NCBI RefSeq assembly: GCF_041435495.1
Contig: NZ_CP108644.1
Span: 7,673,501 to 7,737,500, forward strand
DNA length: 64,000 bases
DNA from: Streptomyces sp. NBC_01116
GTDB taxonomy: Bacteria > Actinomycetota > Actinomycetes > Streptomycetales > Streptomycetaceae
Direction of reading: 5' to 3'
The notes beneath the pieces were generated by a model, which saw only the letters and a program-made list of their open reading frames with translations, searched no databases and was not told the origin of the DNA. Positions 50,301 through 58,272 of this stretch are shown piece after piece; position 1 is the stretch's first letter; each line of letters starts with the position of its first letter. The position numbers and the translations under genes are program-made.

Positions 50301-51333
50301 CGCTCTCGACGAGCTCTACGGCGCGGGGCACGGCGAGGGGTCCCGCGGCGGCCTGCCAGGTCACGGTGGCTCCGGACCGCGCGGCGGCCGGGAGCCGTCG
50401 TTCCCCGGCGTCCGCGAGTGGTCCGAGGAACTGGCCGCGCTGTTCGGCCCCGGCGTCCGCGAGGAGGTCCTCGCCGCCGCGGCCGTGACAGGACGGCAGG
50501 ACGTCCTCGCCGAACTCGACCCGGCGGCCGCCACTCCCTCCGTGGAACTGCTCCGGACGATCCTGCGGTACGCGGGCGGGCTCCCCGAAGCCCGCCTCGC
50601 GGCGCTCCGGCCCCTGGTCCGCCACCTGGTCGACGAACTGACCCGCCGGCTCGCCACCCGGCTGCGCCCCGCCCTCACCGGCACGATGTCGGCCCGGCCC
50701 ACCCGCCGCCCCGGCGGGAGGCTGGACCTGCCGCGCACCCTGCGCGCCAACCTGGCCACCGCCCGCCGGACGGCCGACGGCACGATCCAGGTGGTCCCGG
50801 AGAAGCCGGTGTTCCGCAGTCGCGCCCGCCGGTCGGCCGACTGGCGCCTGATCCTGGTCACCGATGTCTCCGGATCCATGGAGTCGTCCACGATCTGGTC
50901 CGCGCTGACCGCCTCCGTGCTCGCCGGGGTGCCGACGCTGAGCACGCATTTCCTGGCCTTCTCCACGGAGGTCGTCGATCTCACCGGCCATGTGCACGAT
51001 CCCCTCTCCCTCCTGCTGGAGGTGAGTGTGGGCGGGGGCACGCACATCGCCGCCGGGCTGCGGCACGCCCGCAGCCTGATCGAGGTGCCCAGCCGCACCC
51101 TCGTCGTCGTCATCAGCGACTTCGAGGAGGGCGCACCGCTCGCCGGACTGCTGGCCGAGGTGCGGGCACTCGTGAACACCGGATGTCACGTCCTCGGGTG
51201 CGCGAGCCTCGACGACGCCGGCCGGCCCCGCTACTCGACGGGCGTCGCCGGGCAGCTCGTGGCCGCCGGTATGCCCGTGGCAGCCCTCAGCCCACTCGAA
51301 CTGGCCCGCTGGATAGGGGAGAAGACCGCATGA
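47374..51333 (+). CDS. DUF5682-VWA fusion (YehM plus YehP equivalent)
   Basis: 1319 residues. The N-terminal part (from about residue 47, FLIGVRHHAPSLAAALPALL, then DVLLVELPAEFQSWLGWL) is DUF5682, seen in E. coli YehM. A hexapeptide repeat fills residues 286-321. An Ala/Pro/Thr-rich linker near residue 920 leads to a basic region and then a C-terminal von Willebrand A domain with intact metal site: D1164-VSGS, T1223 in GGGTH, D1249 in ISDFEEG. In E. coli these are two genes, so this is a fusion. VWA domains bind protein targets and are the usual partners of MoxR ATPases. It starts 3 bases after the ATPase stop. Confidence 0.87.
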   Translation: MNESTIPGTRSTAEAAPTAVADPTAVAEPATSQAAVAALAATGPGLPFLIGVRHHAPSLAAALPALLDAAAPDVLLVELPAEFQSWLGWLAHEETEAPVALAAVPAAVPGPGSAGERGPAFYPFADFSPELVALRWAARNGVPAVACDLPLADRAWAEGGPDTTTPLPGADSAPGPEEGRGLSAALRSRLTGRDGDDLWDRLVEALAPGSTPEALRRAALLTGWALRYEAEARGGVQSTDLAREACMRRHVAEALASGRRPAVVVGAFHTPALLPSAAEAIEGPAPDGTEAPDGTEAPDGTEAPDRTEAPDRTEAPDGTEALDAPGAPAAPDRTAAPGSGADGHTHGIAGATACTVSLVPYTYPLLDSRSGYPAGIRDPEWQHTVLDAAGDPAALHEALIRTAVRVCAALREQGHPYGPADGREVVRVAADLARLRGLPAPGRGELLEAVQTVLGRGETYGTGRAVARALERVLVGARTGRPAPAAPRSGLGPAVEAETAALALPGPPDAHEKTPRDLRLDPARSTLDRRRELLLRRLKVCGIPYAQEQEVAGAAGGEGLTTRWQVRWTPATAAVLTAAGARGVTPAQAAEGVLRQRLAAERAEGGPTAAQVVGGLAEAAECGLPALADERLAELAAVLPASATLPELLAGLDLLDRVDAGHLPGLAAPDGSSAPDATARAARTAHAAELLTSAAVRQVDGLTGSEDPEDARALLELAQRADRVGGIRLTDALARLAADGTPLIAAAAGAVRVLTGHEAADSFGGRVASWVDGAVDSVSRAALTARLTGVLTVAGPLLTVGVGALDPLLRRVVELDDTAFLARLPALRGGFDTLSPAARDRLLDTVEERLGERVDTLDSDDPAELAGRTTADLAARELLTGLGLPVPPPARDDRIPSPPSSPTAVREAASVPDTEAAPDTAPVPDTGTAPFTEAAPAPGRSAETAPARTLAPADRWRLVLGRRADQLPSGAARLATALDELYGAGHGEGSRGGLPGHGGSGPRGGREPSFPGVREWSEELAALFGPGVREEVLAAAAVTGRQDVLAELDPAAATPSVELLRTILRYAGGLPEARLAALRPLVRHLVDELTRRLATRLRPALTGTMSARPTRRPGGRLDLPRTLRANLATARRTADGTIQVVPEKPVFRSRARRSADWRLILVTDVSGSMESSTIWSALTASVLAGVPTLSTHFLAFSTEVVDLTGHVHDPLSLLLEVSVGGGTHIAAGLRHARSLIEVPSRTLVVVISDFEEGAPLAGLLAEVRALVNTGCHVLGCASLDDAGRPRYSTGVAGQLVAAGMPVAALSPLELARWIGEKTA
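48229..48336 (+). repeat. Six 18-bp in-frame repeats encoding PDGTEA
   Basis: Copies of CCGGACGGGACCGAAGCT begin at 48229, 48247, 48265, 48283, 48301 and 48319, differing by a few bases (GGG to CGG). They encode PDGTEA or PDRTEA. The region lies between the DUF5682 core and the rest of the protein. Confidence 0.9.
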
Positions 51334-53189
51334 ACGAGGACCGGTTGCCGCCCGTCGCGCCGGAGGTCACGGCCACGCTCGTGGAGAACCTCTCGCCGCG
51401 GCTGCGCAAGCGGCTGGACGCGGCGGTCACCAAGCTCTGCGCCCGCCCGACGCACCGCGAAGCGGACACGGTGACGATCGAGGTCGACGACGAGACCGAG
51501 CTGCGCCTGCACGCTCCGAGCGGCGTGGTGGCGACGACGGACGCCATCACCTGCGGTTGCCTCCTCGCCCCGGCCTGCGTCCACCGCGCGGCCGCCGCCT
51601 GTGCCGCCCCCGCGGCACAGGCGCCCCCGGAGCTCGCCGACCAGCCCTCCGCGGCGGCCCCCGAACCCGCCTCCGTAACGGACTTCGCCTCCGCGAGCGG
51701 CCCCGCCTTCGTCACCGGGCCCGATCTCGTCCCCGATCCCGAGCCCGCCCCCGACTCCGCCTCCCCGCCCGAGGTGGCGAGCCCGGATCAGCGAGCCGCC
51801 GCCGAGACGCTGTGGGCGGCGGGCGCGGCCGTGCTGGAGGCCGGCGTCGACGGGGCCGGTGCCGTCGCCCAGTCGGCCCTCCTCCGCGCGGCGCACACCG
51901 CCCGGCTCCGGCGGCTGCCGCGTGCCGCCGGCGCCGCGCTGTCCGTCGTCACGCTGCTGCGCGCGGCCCGCGCCGGTGACCCGTCCTACCGCACCGCCGA
52001 CCTCGTCACGGCCCTGGCCGAACTCCTGGGCACCGCGCACCGGGTGAGGACGGCGTCCGGGCCGGAGCTGGCCGCGGTCCGGGGCCGCGCGCGCCGCCCG
52101 TACAGCCCGGACGGCTCGCTGCGCCTGTACGGCCTGTTCACCGAACCCGTGGTCACCGACTCGGGCCACGGCGGCGTCCGCACCTGGGTCGCCGGATCCG
52201 ACGGCCGCCTCTTCACGGTCGGCGACGTGGCGCCGGGAGGCGTCGGGCGCGCCCTGGGCGTGGCCGACCGGGCGGTCCGCCTGGGGGACAGCGCGCTCAC
52301 CCACCGGGAGTTGGGCAGGGCCGGCCTGGCCGTCTCCGGGGCTACGGTCTCGCCGGACGGCAGACTGGGCGCGGGGAAGGGCGTCAAGGCCGTCACCGCC
52401 GGGGGTGCGGCGTGGACGGAGCCGCCGCTCGCGGCCCTGTGGGAGACTCCGCCGTCCGAACAGGCCGCCCGCGCCCTGCGGTCCGTCTCGCGCTACGCGG
52501 ACCCCGACGGCGGCGGCAGCGACCTGCTCTTCCTGGACGTCGAAATCCTCGGCGCGCTAGGGGAGTCGGGTGGCGCCTGCCTGCTCGCACGGTGCGAGGG
52601 AGGCGGCCGGGTCCGGCTCACCGTCGCCGACGACGACCCCGCGCTGGCCCACCGCGACAACATGATGCTGCTGGCCGCGGCGCCGGGGGCACGGCTGAGG
52701 ATCATCGGCCGCCTGGTGCCCGCCCCTCATCCCCGGCTCACCCTCCTCGCCTGCTCGCACCCCTCCGGCGCGGGCACGATCGACCTCGGCCTCGACCGCC
52801 TGCGCCGTGCCGACCTGCCGGACCCGAACGCCCCCGTGTACCCGGCTCCGCCCGAGCACGGAGGGTCCGGCGCGCACGCGCCCCTGTACCTCCTGGAGCG
52901 CCGGGTGGAACAGACGGTCCCTGCGGGCCGCGCCGCCCTCGGCATGCTCGGCGACGTCACCGCAGAGACCCGCCGGATCCGCCGCGCGGGTCTCCCCACG
53001 GCCGCCGGACTCCTCACCGCCCTGTGCGCCTCGGCGGCCCGACGCGACCGCGATCTGTTCGGCCGGCTGCTCCCCGCCGACACCGACGGCTTCGCCATCC
53101 ACTGGCTGGCCGCCGCCCGCTACACGGCCGCCGTGGCCGAATCCCTGTGCTCGGCGGCCTGGCAACCGGCGCAGGAGGGCGTCCGGTAG
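51330..53189 (+). CDS. SWIM zinc-finger protein (YehQ equivalent)
   Basis: 619 residues. The SWIM zinc finger is C75-x-C77-x5-C83-x-H85 (CGCLLAPACVH). An acidic, Pro/Ala-rich linker follows to about residue 150. The rest is a long helical and beta region with YSPDGSLRLYGLF and TRAGG-like lines, seen in YehQ-type proteins and not in other SWIM proteins I know. SWIM fingers bind DNA or protein. The ATG start overlaps the VWA gene's stop, and this is the last gene of the operon. The Ala/Glu linker has the same composition as the linkers in the neighbouring proteins. Confidence 0.85.
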   Translation: MNEDRLPPVAPEVTATLVENLSPRLRKRLDAAVTKLCARPTHREADTVTIEVDDETELRLHAPSGVVATTDAITCGCLLAPACVHRAAAACAAPAAQAPPELADQPSAAAPEPASVTDFASASGPAFVTGPDLVPDPEPAPDSASPPEVASPDQRAAAETLWAAGAAVLEAGVDGAGAVAQSALLRAAHTARLRRLPRAAGAALSVVTLLRAARAGDPSYRTADLVTALAELLGTAHRVRTASGPELAAVRGRARRPYSPDGSLRLYGLFTEPVVTDSGHGGVRTWVAGSDGRLFTVGDVAPGGVGRALGVADRAVRLGDSALTHRELGRAGLAVSGATVSPDGRLGAGKGVKAVTAGGAAWTEPPLAALWETPPSEQAARALRSVSRYADPDGGGSDLLFLDVEILGALGESGGACLLARCEGGGRVRLTVADDDPALAHRDNMMLLAAAPGARLRIIGRLVPAPHPRLTLLACSHPSGAGTIDLGLDRLRRADLPDPNAPVYPAPPEHGGSGAHAPLYLLERRVEQTVPAGRAALGMLGDVTAETRRIRRAGLPTAAGLLTALCASAARRDRDLFGRLLPADTDGFAIHWLAAARYTAAVAESLCSAAWQPAQEGVR

Positions 53190-53252
53190 GCGCTGCTGAT
53201 CCCGGCCGCCCCGCCTCACGGGGTCCGAACCGCCACACGGCATCATGCAGGC

Positions 53253-53591
53253 ATGATCACCATTCACCTGAAGTACGAGATCGACGCGGACAAGATCGAG
53301 GACTTCGAGGAGTACGGCCGCCGCTGGGTCCGGCTCGTCAACCGTTTCGGCGGAACGCACCACGGCTACTTCCTGCCCAGCGAGGGCGACAGCGACATCG
53401 CCTACGCCCTCTTCTCCTTTCCCGGCCTGGCCGCCTACGAGCAGTACCGCACGGACAGCATGTCCGACCCGGAGTGCCAGGAGGCGTTCCAACTGGCCCG
53501 TGACACCCGCTGCATCAAGCGGTACGAACGCCGCTTCCTCCGACCGCTCGACGGACTGCCCCAGGACGGGCCCCCAGAGGGGGGCGTCTAG
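53253..53591 (+). CDS. NIPSNAP family protein
   Basis: 112 residues: ITIHLKYEIDADKIEDFEEYGRRW, a GGTHHGYFLPSEG middle and FPGLAAYEQYR, matching the ferredoxin-like dimeric alpha/beta NIPSNAP fold. Role not known; related small proteins act in detoxification or as dimers. The 3' end overlaps the convergent DUF899 gene by 4 bases. It lies 63 bases after the SWIM gene on the same strand, but the gap and its different nature suggest a separate unit. Confidence 0.85.
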   Translation: MITIHLKYEIDADKIEDFEEYGRRWVRLVNRFGGTHHGYFLPSEGDSDIAYALFSFPGLAAYEQYRTDSMSDPECQEAFQLARDTRCIKRYERRFLRPLDGLPQDGPPEGGV

Positions 53592-54313
53592 CCGTCGTGG
53601 CCGTCGTAGCCGTCGTGGTGGCGGACCCAGTCCATGATTCCGGCCTCCTCCTGCCGCCCGAGAGGGGTCAGGTCCAGGTAGTTGAAGGTGCCGTTGAGGA
53701 GATCGGTGCCACGCGAGTACGTCGAGTAGGTGTGGAACACGCGGTCGTCCTCGCGGAGGAAGACGCTCAGGCCGTGCTGCTCGCCGCTCTCGGCCCAGGA
53801 CCCGATTCCGGCCTCACGCAACTCGTCCACCGTACGGAAGTTGAAGAGGACGGGCGTCACGGATTCATCCATGGTGACGTGGAAGTCGTAGTTGAACGAC
53901 GTCCCGTGGGAGGAGAACCAGGGGAAGGTCCACTCCATGCGTTCGCGGAACTTCGTGATCCGCGCGAGAGGCGCGCGCGAGACCGCCGCGAACGAGGTCC
54001 GGGCCGCGTGCAGATGCGCCAAGTGGCCGATGTTGTCGGCGAGGAGCGAGCACCCGGTACAGCCGGCCTCCCAATCGGGCGCCAGCATGAAGTGGTAGAC
54101 GATGAGCTGACGACGACCGTCGAACAGATCGAGGAGGCTCGCCGGGCCGTCCGGACCGTCGAAGACGTACGGTTCGGTGACCTCCACCATCGGCAGGGCC
54201 CGCCGCCGCGCGCTGAGCGCGTCCCGCTCCCGGTCGAACTGCTTCTCCCGCGCGAGCAGTTCCTTCCGGGCCGCCAACCATTCTTCTCTCGATACGATCG
54301 CCGGACTGTTCAT
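53588..54313 (-). CDS. DUF899 family thioredoxin-like protein
   Basis: 241 residues of DUF899: an N-terminal helical part EEWLAARKELLAREKQFDRERDAL, then a thioredoxin-fold with the motif DWEAGCTGCSLLADN (CxxC), and FPWFSSHGTSFNYDFHV and TPLGRQEEAGIMDWVRHHD near the end. The conserved FSTYSRG-like segment is present. Proteins of this family are cytosolic oxidoreductases of unknown substrate. It is convergent with NIPSNAP and divergent from the hydrolase at 54378. Confidence 0.88.
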   Translation of the reverse strand: MNSPAIVSREEWLAARKELLAREKQFDRERDALSARRRALPMVEVTEPYVFDGPDGPASLLDLFDGRRQLIVYHFMLAPDWEAGCTGCSLLADNIGHLAHLHAARTSFAAVSRAPLARITKFRERMEWTFPWFSSHGTSFNYDFHVTMDESVTPVLFNFRTVDELREAGIGSWAESGEQHGLSVFLREDDRVFHTYSTYSRGTDLLNGTFNYLDLTPLGRQEEAGIMDWVRHHDGYDGHDG

Positions 54314-54377
54314 TCTCGGTCCTCACCGTCGTCGTACGTTTCCAGCAGCCGAAACCCTACGTGAGGAGGCGGGCGCT

Positions 54378-55034
54378 CTGTCTGCCGTCGTGCTCGTCCA
54401 CGGCCTGTACCACCGTCCGGAGCATTTCGGCAGGGTGGCGGAACGCCTGCGGGCCGCGGGAATCGAGACCGTCGTTCCCGAGCTCCACCGAGGCTCGCTG
54501 TCCGCCGACACCGCGGCGGTCCAGGCCGCCGTCGACTCGCTGGCGGGGCCTCCGCTCCTGCTCGGCCACTCCTACGGCGGGTCGGTGATCACCGGAGTGC
54601 GCGGAGCGGGACATCTGGTCTATCTGGCGGCCTTCGTGCCGGACACCGGCGAAAGCGCGGCCACCCTGGGCGGGGCGTCGCCGCGGCTCCAGGAGGCGAT
54701 CGACCCCGGGCCCGACGGGTCGACCACCCTGCGTCCCGAGCCGGCCGCCGAGGTCCTCTACGACGACTGCTCCGCGTCCCTCGCCGCCTGGGCGGTGGAC
54801 CTGCTCCGTCCGCAGGCCCCCGGCTGCGGACGAGGAGTCCCGCTCCACCACGGCTGGAAGGACACGCCCTCCACCTACGTCGTCTGCGACCGGGACCGGG
54901 CCATCGACCCCGCCCTGCAACGGAGGATGGCCGCGCGCTGCACCGGGGCACGCGAGTGGCGGACGGGCCACTCCCCGTTCGTGGGGCGCCCCGGCCTCCT
55001 CGTCGAACTCCTGGAGGAACTCATACGGCGTTAA
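54378..55034 (+). CDS. Alpha/beta hydrolase with probable CTG start
   Basis: 218 residues: SAVVLVHGLYHRPEHFGRVA opens the fold with the HG oxyanion line, the nucleophile elbow is GHSYGGSV (serine), and GHSPF near the end carries the histidine. There is no in-frame ATG, GTG or TTG before the first strand except an internal GTG at 54390, which would remove the first beta strand. A CTG at 54378, 8 bases after GGAGG, gives the expected beginning L-S-A-V-V-L-V-H-G. The acid is likely in VCDRDRAIDP. It resembles small soluble esterases of the EstC/pyrethroid group. Substrate unknown. Confidence 0.72.
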   Translation: MSAVVLVHGLYHRPEHFGRVAERLRAAGIETVVPELHRGSLSADTAAVQAAVDSLAGPPLLLGHSYGGSVITGVRGAGHLVYLAAFVPDTGESAATLGGASPRLQEAIDPGPDGSTTLRPEPAAEVLYDDCSASLAAWAVDLLRPQAPGCGRGVPLHHGWKDTPSTYVVCDRDRAIDPALQRRMAARCTGAREWRTGHSPFVGRPGLLVELLEELIRR

Positions 55035-55130
55035 CCGGTCCGTCACGGCCTCTTCCGTTCTGTTCGGTTCTCTTGGAACATCCTGTTCGCTTCTGTTCCC
55101 GTTCCCCACACTCCAAGAGGCCCCTCACTC

Positions 55131-57197
55131 ATGGCTGATATGAATCGGCGCCGCTTCTTCCAGATAGCCGGTGCGACGGCGGGATTCGCCGCGCTGTCGG
55201 GCAGCATCGACCGCGCCGCCGCCATCCCCGCCCACCGGGCTTCCGGAACGCTCCGGGATGTCGAGCACATCGTCGTCCTGATGCAGGAGAACCGTTCCTT
55301 CGACCACTACTTCGGGGCGCTGAAAGGCGTGCGCGGGTTCGGGGACCCGCGGCCCGTGACACTGCCGAGCGGGAAGTCCGTATGGCATCAGGCCGACGCG
55401 ACGGGCAAGGTGACCCTGCCGTTCCACCCGACCGCCGACGACCTGGGGATGCAGTTCCTCCAGGGCCTCAACCATGACTGGGCGGGCGGCCACCGGGCGT
55501 ACAACGACGGGCGGTACGACCGCTGGATCCCGGCCAAGACGCCGACGACGATGGCCCATCTGACCCGGGACGACATCCCCTTCCACTACGCCCTCGCCGA
55601 CCGGTTCACCGTGTGCGACGCCTACCACTGCTCGTTCATCGGGGCCACCGACCCCAACCGCTACTACCTCTGGTCGGGGTACACCGGCAACGACGGCGCC
55701 GGCGGCGGGCCCGTCCTCGGCAACGAGGAGCGCGGCTACGGCTGGACGACGTACCCCGAACGGCTGGAGGAAGCCGGAGTCTCCTGGAAGATCTACCAGG
55801 ACATCGGCGACGGCCTGGACGGCCCCGGAGGCTGGGGCTGGATCGACGACGCCTACCGGGGCAACTACGGTGACAACTCGCTGCTCTACTTCGACGCGTA
55901 CCGCAACGCCCAGCCCGGGAACCCGCTGTACGACAAGGCGCGCACCGGTACGAACGTGGCCGGCGGCGACGACTACTTCGACGGCATCGCCGCCGACGTC
56001 CGGGCCGGGACCCTCCCGCAGATCTCCTGGGTCGCCGCACCGGAGGCCTTCACCGAGCACTCCAACTTCCCCTCCAACTACGGCGCCTGGTACATCGCAC
56101 GGCTGCTGGACGCGCTGACGTCCGACCCCGAGGTGTGGAGCCGGACCGCCCTCTTCATCACCTACGACGAGAACGACGGCTTCTTCGACCACGTCGTACC
56201 GCCCCATCCGCCGACCTCCGCCGACCGGGGCCTGTCCACGGCCGACACCTCGACGGAGGTGTACGCGGGCGGCGCCTCGTACGGCCCCGGTGCCTACGGA
56301 CTCGGGCCGCGCGTCCCGATGCTGGTCGTCTCGCCCTGGAGCACCGGCGGCTACGTCTGCTCCGAGACCTTCGACCACACCTCGGTGCTGCGGTTCATGG
56401 AGCAGCGCTTCGGCGTGCGCGAGCCGAACATCTCACCGTGGCGGCGCGCCGTCTGCGGCGACCTGACCTCCGCCTTCGACTTCGCCCGCACCGAACCCGC
56501 CCCCGGCGACCTGCCGGACACCTCCGCCTACGAGCCCCCGGACCGCGAGCGGCACCCCGACTACCGGCCCACCCCGCCCGCCGTCGGATCCCTGCCGAAG
56601 CAGGAACCGGGCAGCCGACCCGCCAGGCCGCTCCCGTACGCCCCGTACGTCGACGGCGCCGTCGACGCGGGCACCGGGAAGATCGCGCTCACCTTCAGCC
56701 CGGGGACGGCGGCCGGCGCGCAGTTCTACGTCACCTCCGGGAACCGGACCGACGCCCCGTGGACGTACACCGCCGAGGCCGGCCGGACGGTGTCGGACGC
56801 CTGGAACTCCGCCTACTCCGGCGGCGCCCACGACCTCACCGTCCATGGCCCCAACGGCTTCCTCCGTACGTTCAGGAGCCCGGGTTCCACCGTCGGTCCC
56901 GAGGTCACCGCCCGCCACAACGACGGGAGCGGCAACCTCGACCTGACCCTCACCAACCCCGGCGACACCGAGGTCCGCCTCACCCTCTCCAACGCGGACG
57001 CCTACGGGGGAGCGAAGCGCTCGGTCAGGGTGAGGCCCGGCGCCACGGTGTCGCGCACCATGGACCTGAGGGCGGGCAGGCGCTGGTACGACGTGTCCGT
57101 CACGGCCGAGGGCGACCCGGCCTTCCTGCGCCGCTTCGCCGGTCACGTCGAGACGGGGGCCACCGGGGTCAGCGACCCGGCAACGGCCACGGGCTGA
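55131..57197 (+). CDS. Phosphocholine-specific phospholipase C, Tat-exported
   Basis: 688 residues. A twin-arginine signal (NRRRFFQIAGATAGFAAL) sends it across the membrane folded. The phosphoesterase domain begins VEHIVVLMQENRSFDHYFG and includes FITYDENDGFFDHV, the acid-phosphatase-like metal and nucleophile motifs of non-haemolytic phospholipases C. From about residue 490 two small DUF756-type C-terminal domains follow (KIALTFSPGT and HNDGSGNLDLTLTN). It cleaves phosphatidylcholine headgroups outside the cell and may supply phosphate. A strong hairpin follows. Confidence 0.93.
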   Translation: MADMNRRRFFQIAGATAGFAALSGSIDRAAAIPAHRASGTLRDVEHIVVLMQENRSFDHYFGALKGVRGFGDPRPVTLPSGKSVWHQADATGKVTLPFHPTADDLGMQFLQGLNHDWAGGHRAYNDGRYDRWIPAKTPTTMAHLTRDDIPFHYALADRFTVCDAYHCSFIGATDPNRYYLWSGYTGNDGAGGGPVLGNEERGYGWTTYPERLEEAGVSWKIYQDIGDGLDGPGGWGWIDDAYRGNYGDNSLLYFDAYRNAQPGNPLYDKARTGTNVAGGDDYFDGIAADVRAGTLPQISWVAAPEAFTEHSNFPSNYGAWYIARLLDALTSDPEVWSRTALFITYDENDGFFDHVVPPHPPTSADRGLSTADTSTEVYAGGASYGPGAYGLGPRVPMLVVSPWSTGGYVCSETFDHTSVLRFMEQRFGVREPNISPWRRAVCGDLTSAFDFARTEPAPGDLPDTSAYEPPDRERHPDYRPTPPAVGSLPKQEPGSRPARPLPYAPYVDGAVDAGTGKIALTFSPGTAAGAQFYVTSGNRTDAPWTYTAEAGRTVSDAWNSAYSGGAHDLTVHGPNGFLRTFRSPGSTVGPEVTARHNDGSGNLDLTLTNPGDTEVRLTLSNADAYGGAKRSVRVRPGATVSRTMDLRAGRRWYDVSVTAEGDPAFLRRFAGHVETGATGVSDPATATG

Positions 57198-57223
57198 CGA
57201 CACGCAGGACCGGGCAGCGAAAC

Positions 57224-57265
57224 GGCGGAGGGGCCCGGACGGTCCTCGGTCCGGGCCCCTCCGCC
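57224..57265. terminator. 17-bp hairpin between convergent genes
   Basis: Stem 57224-57240 with 57249-57265, 8-base loop, perfect pairing. It ends both the phospholipase gene and the convergent DUF2510 gene. Confidence 0.8.
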
Positions 57266-57290
57266 GGTCACGCCGGCCGGGCTGATCCGT

Positions 57291-58208
57291 TCAGACGGCT
57301 CCGCCGCCTCCGCCTCCGGCACCGGACGCGACCTTGATCCCGCGGGTGATCTCGTCCAGCACGGACAGCTTCGGCGCGTCCTCGTCGACGTCGAACCCGG
57401 ACCGGACCACGACGAGCATGTCCTTGGAGGCGGGGGAGGGGAACACCAGCGATTCGACGTAGCCGTCGTCGCCCTTCTCCGTCACCACCTTCCAGCGCAC
57501 GACGTAGCCCTTGCCGCCCGCCACCGTGACGGCCTCGGACTTCAGCTCCTCGTGCGAGGAGATCTTTCCGTAGCTCTTGCCGCCGTAGGACTCCCGGGCG
57601 TTGAGGGCGATGTCCTTCTTGGCCGCCTCCTCGGGCGTCCCCGCGGTGAGCTTCATCGCAGCCGCCGGGGCGGAGAACACCCCGCCGCGCACGCAGGTCT
57701 CGGCGGTGTCGCCGGGGCACGGGTGTTCACCCGTCGTCAGTCCGGCGCCGACCGCCCCGGAGGTGCCCTTCCACCCCTTGGGCACCGGAAGGCTGATCCC
57801 CGCCGCCAGGTCCGTGGCGAAGCCCGGCTCGGTCGGCGGGAGCCCGTCACCGGGTCCCTGACCGTCTTCGTTCCCCCCGCCGTTCCCGCCGTCGCCCTCC
57901 TGGCCGTTCTTCTCGCCGTCGTCCGGCGCGCCCGGTGGATCGGGGACGGCGGACGGCGAGGAGGCCGCCGTGCCGGGCCGACCGTCGTCGTCCTCGCCCA
58001 GCAGGTACACACCGCCTCCGATGGCGGCGAGCACCACCGCGCCGACCGTCACACCGACGCCGATGCGGATCCCGCGACGGCGCGCCGCGCCGGGCGACGC
58101 GCGGACGTGGCCGGTCCACTGCGTTCCGTCCCACCAGCGTTCCTGGGCGGGGCCATTGCCTGAGTGCCCGGGGTCTGGATGCCAGCCGGGCGGGGTCATC
58201 TGGGTCAC
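57291..58208 (-). CDS. DUF2510 membrane protein
   Basis: 305 residues. Residues 6-33 form a DUF2510 motif (PGWHPDPGHSG, then RWWDGTQWTGH). A membrane helix GVGVTVGAVVLAAIGGGVYLL follows near residue 50, then a Gly/Asp-rich linker, then an extracytoplasmic domain with TGEHPCPGDTAETCVRGG (two cysteines that could form a disulfide) and DMLVVVRSGFD. Such proteins are common in actinobacteria without known role. GTG 58208 starts it; ATG 58199 is three codons later. Confidence 0.75.
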   Translation of the reverse strand: MTQMTPPGWHPDPGHSGNGPAQERWWDGTQWTGHVRASPGAARRRGIRIGVGVTVGAVVLAAIGGGVYLLGEDDDGRPGTAASSPSAVPDPPGAPDDGEKNGQEGDGGNGGGNEDGQGPGDGLPPTEPGFATDLAAGISLPVPKGWKGTSGAVGAGLTTGEHPCPGDTAETCVRGGVFSAPAAAMKLTAGTPEEAAKKDIALNARESYGGKSYGKISSHEELKSEAVTVAGGKGYVVRWKVVTEKGDDGYVESLVFPSPASKDMLVVVRSGFDVDEDAPKLSVLDEITRGIKVASGAGGGGGGAV

Positions 58209-58272
58209 GGGGGCACCCTATGCGGATCGGCTGAGAATCACATGAACTGCCCGCGCTCGCGGTCCTGTGAGG

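Noticed and set aside
47545..51189. A 1214-codon minus-strand frame opposite the DUF5682-VWA gene
   Set aside because: Low-complexity translation and complete overlap with a gene that has an intact VWA metal site; a shadow of high GC.
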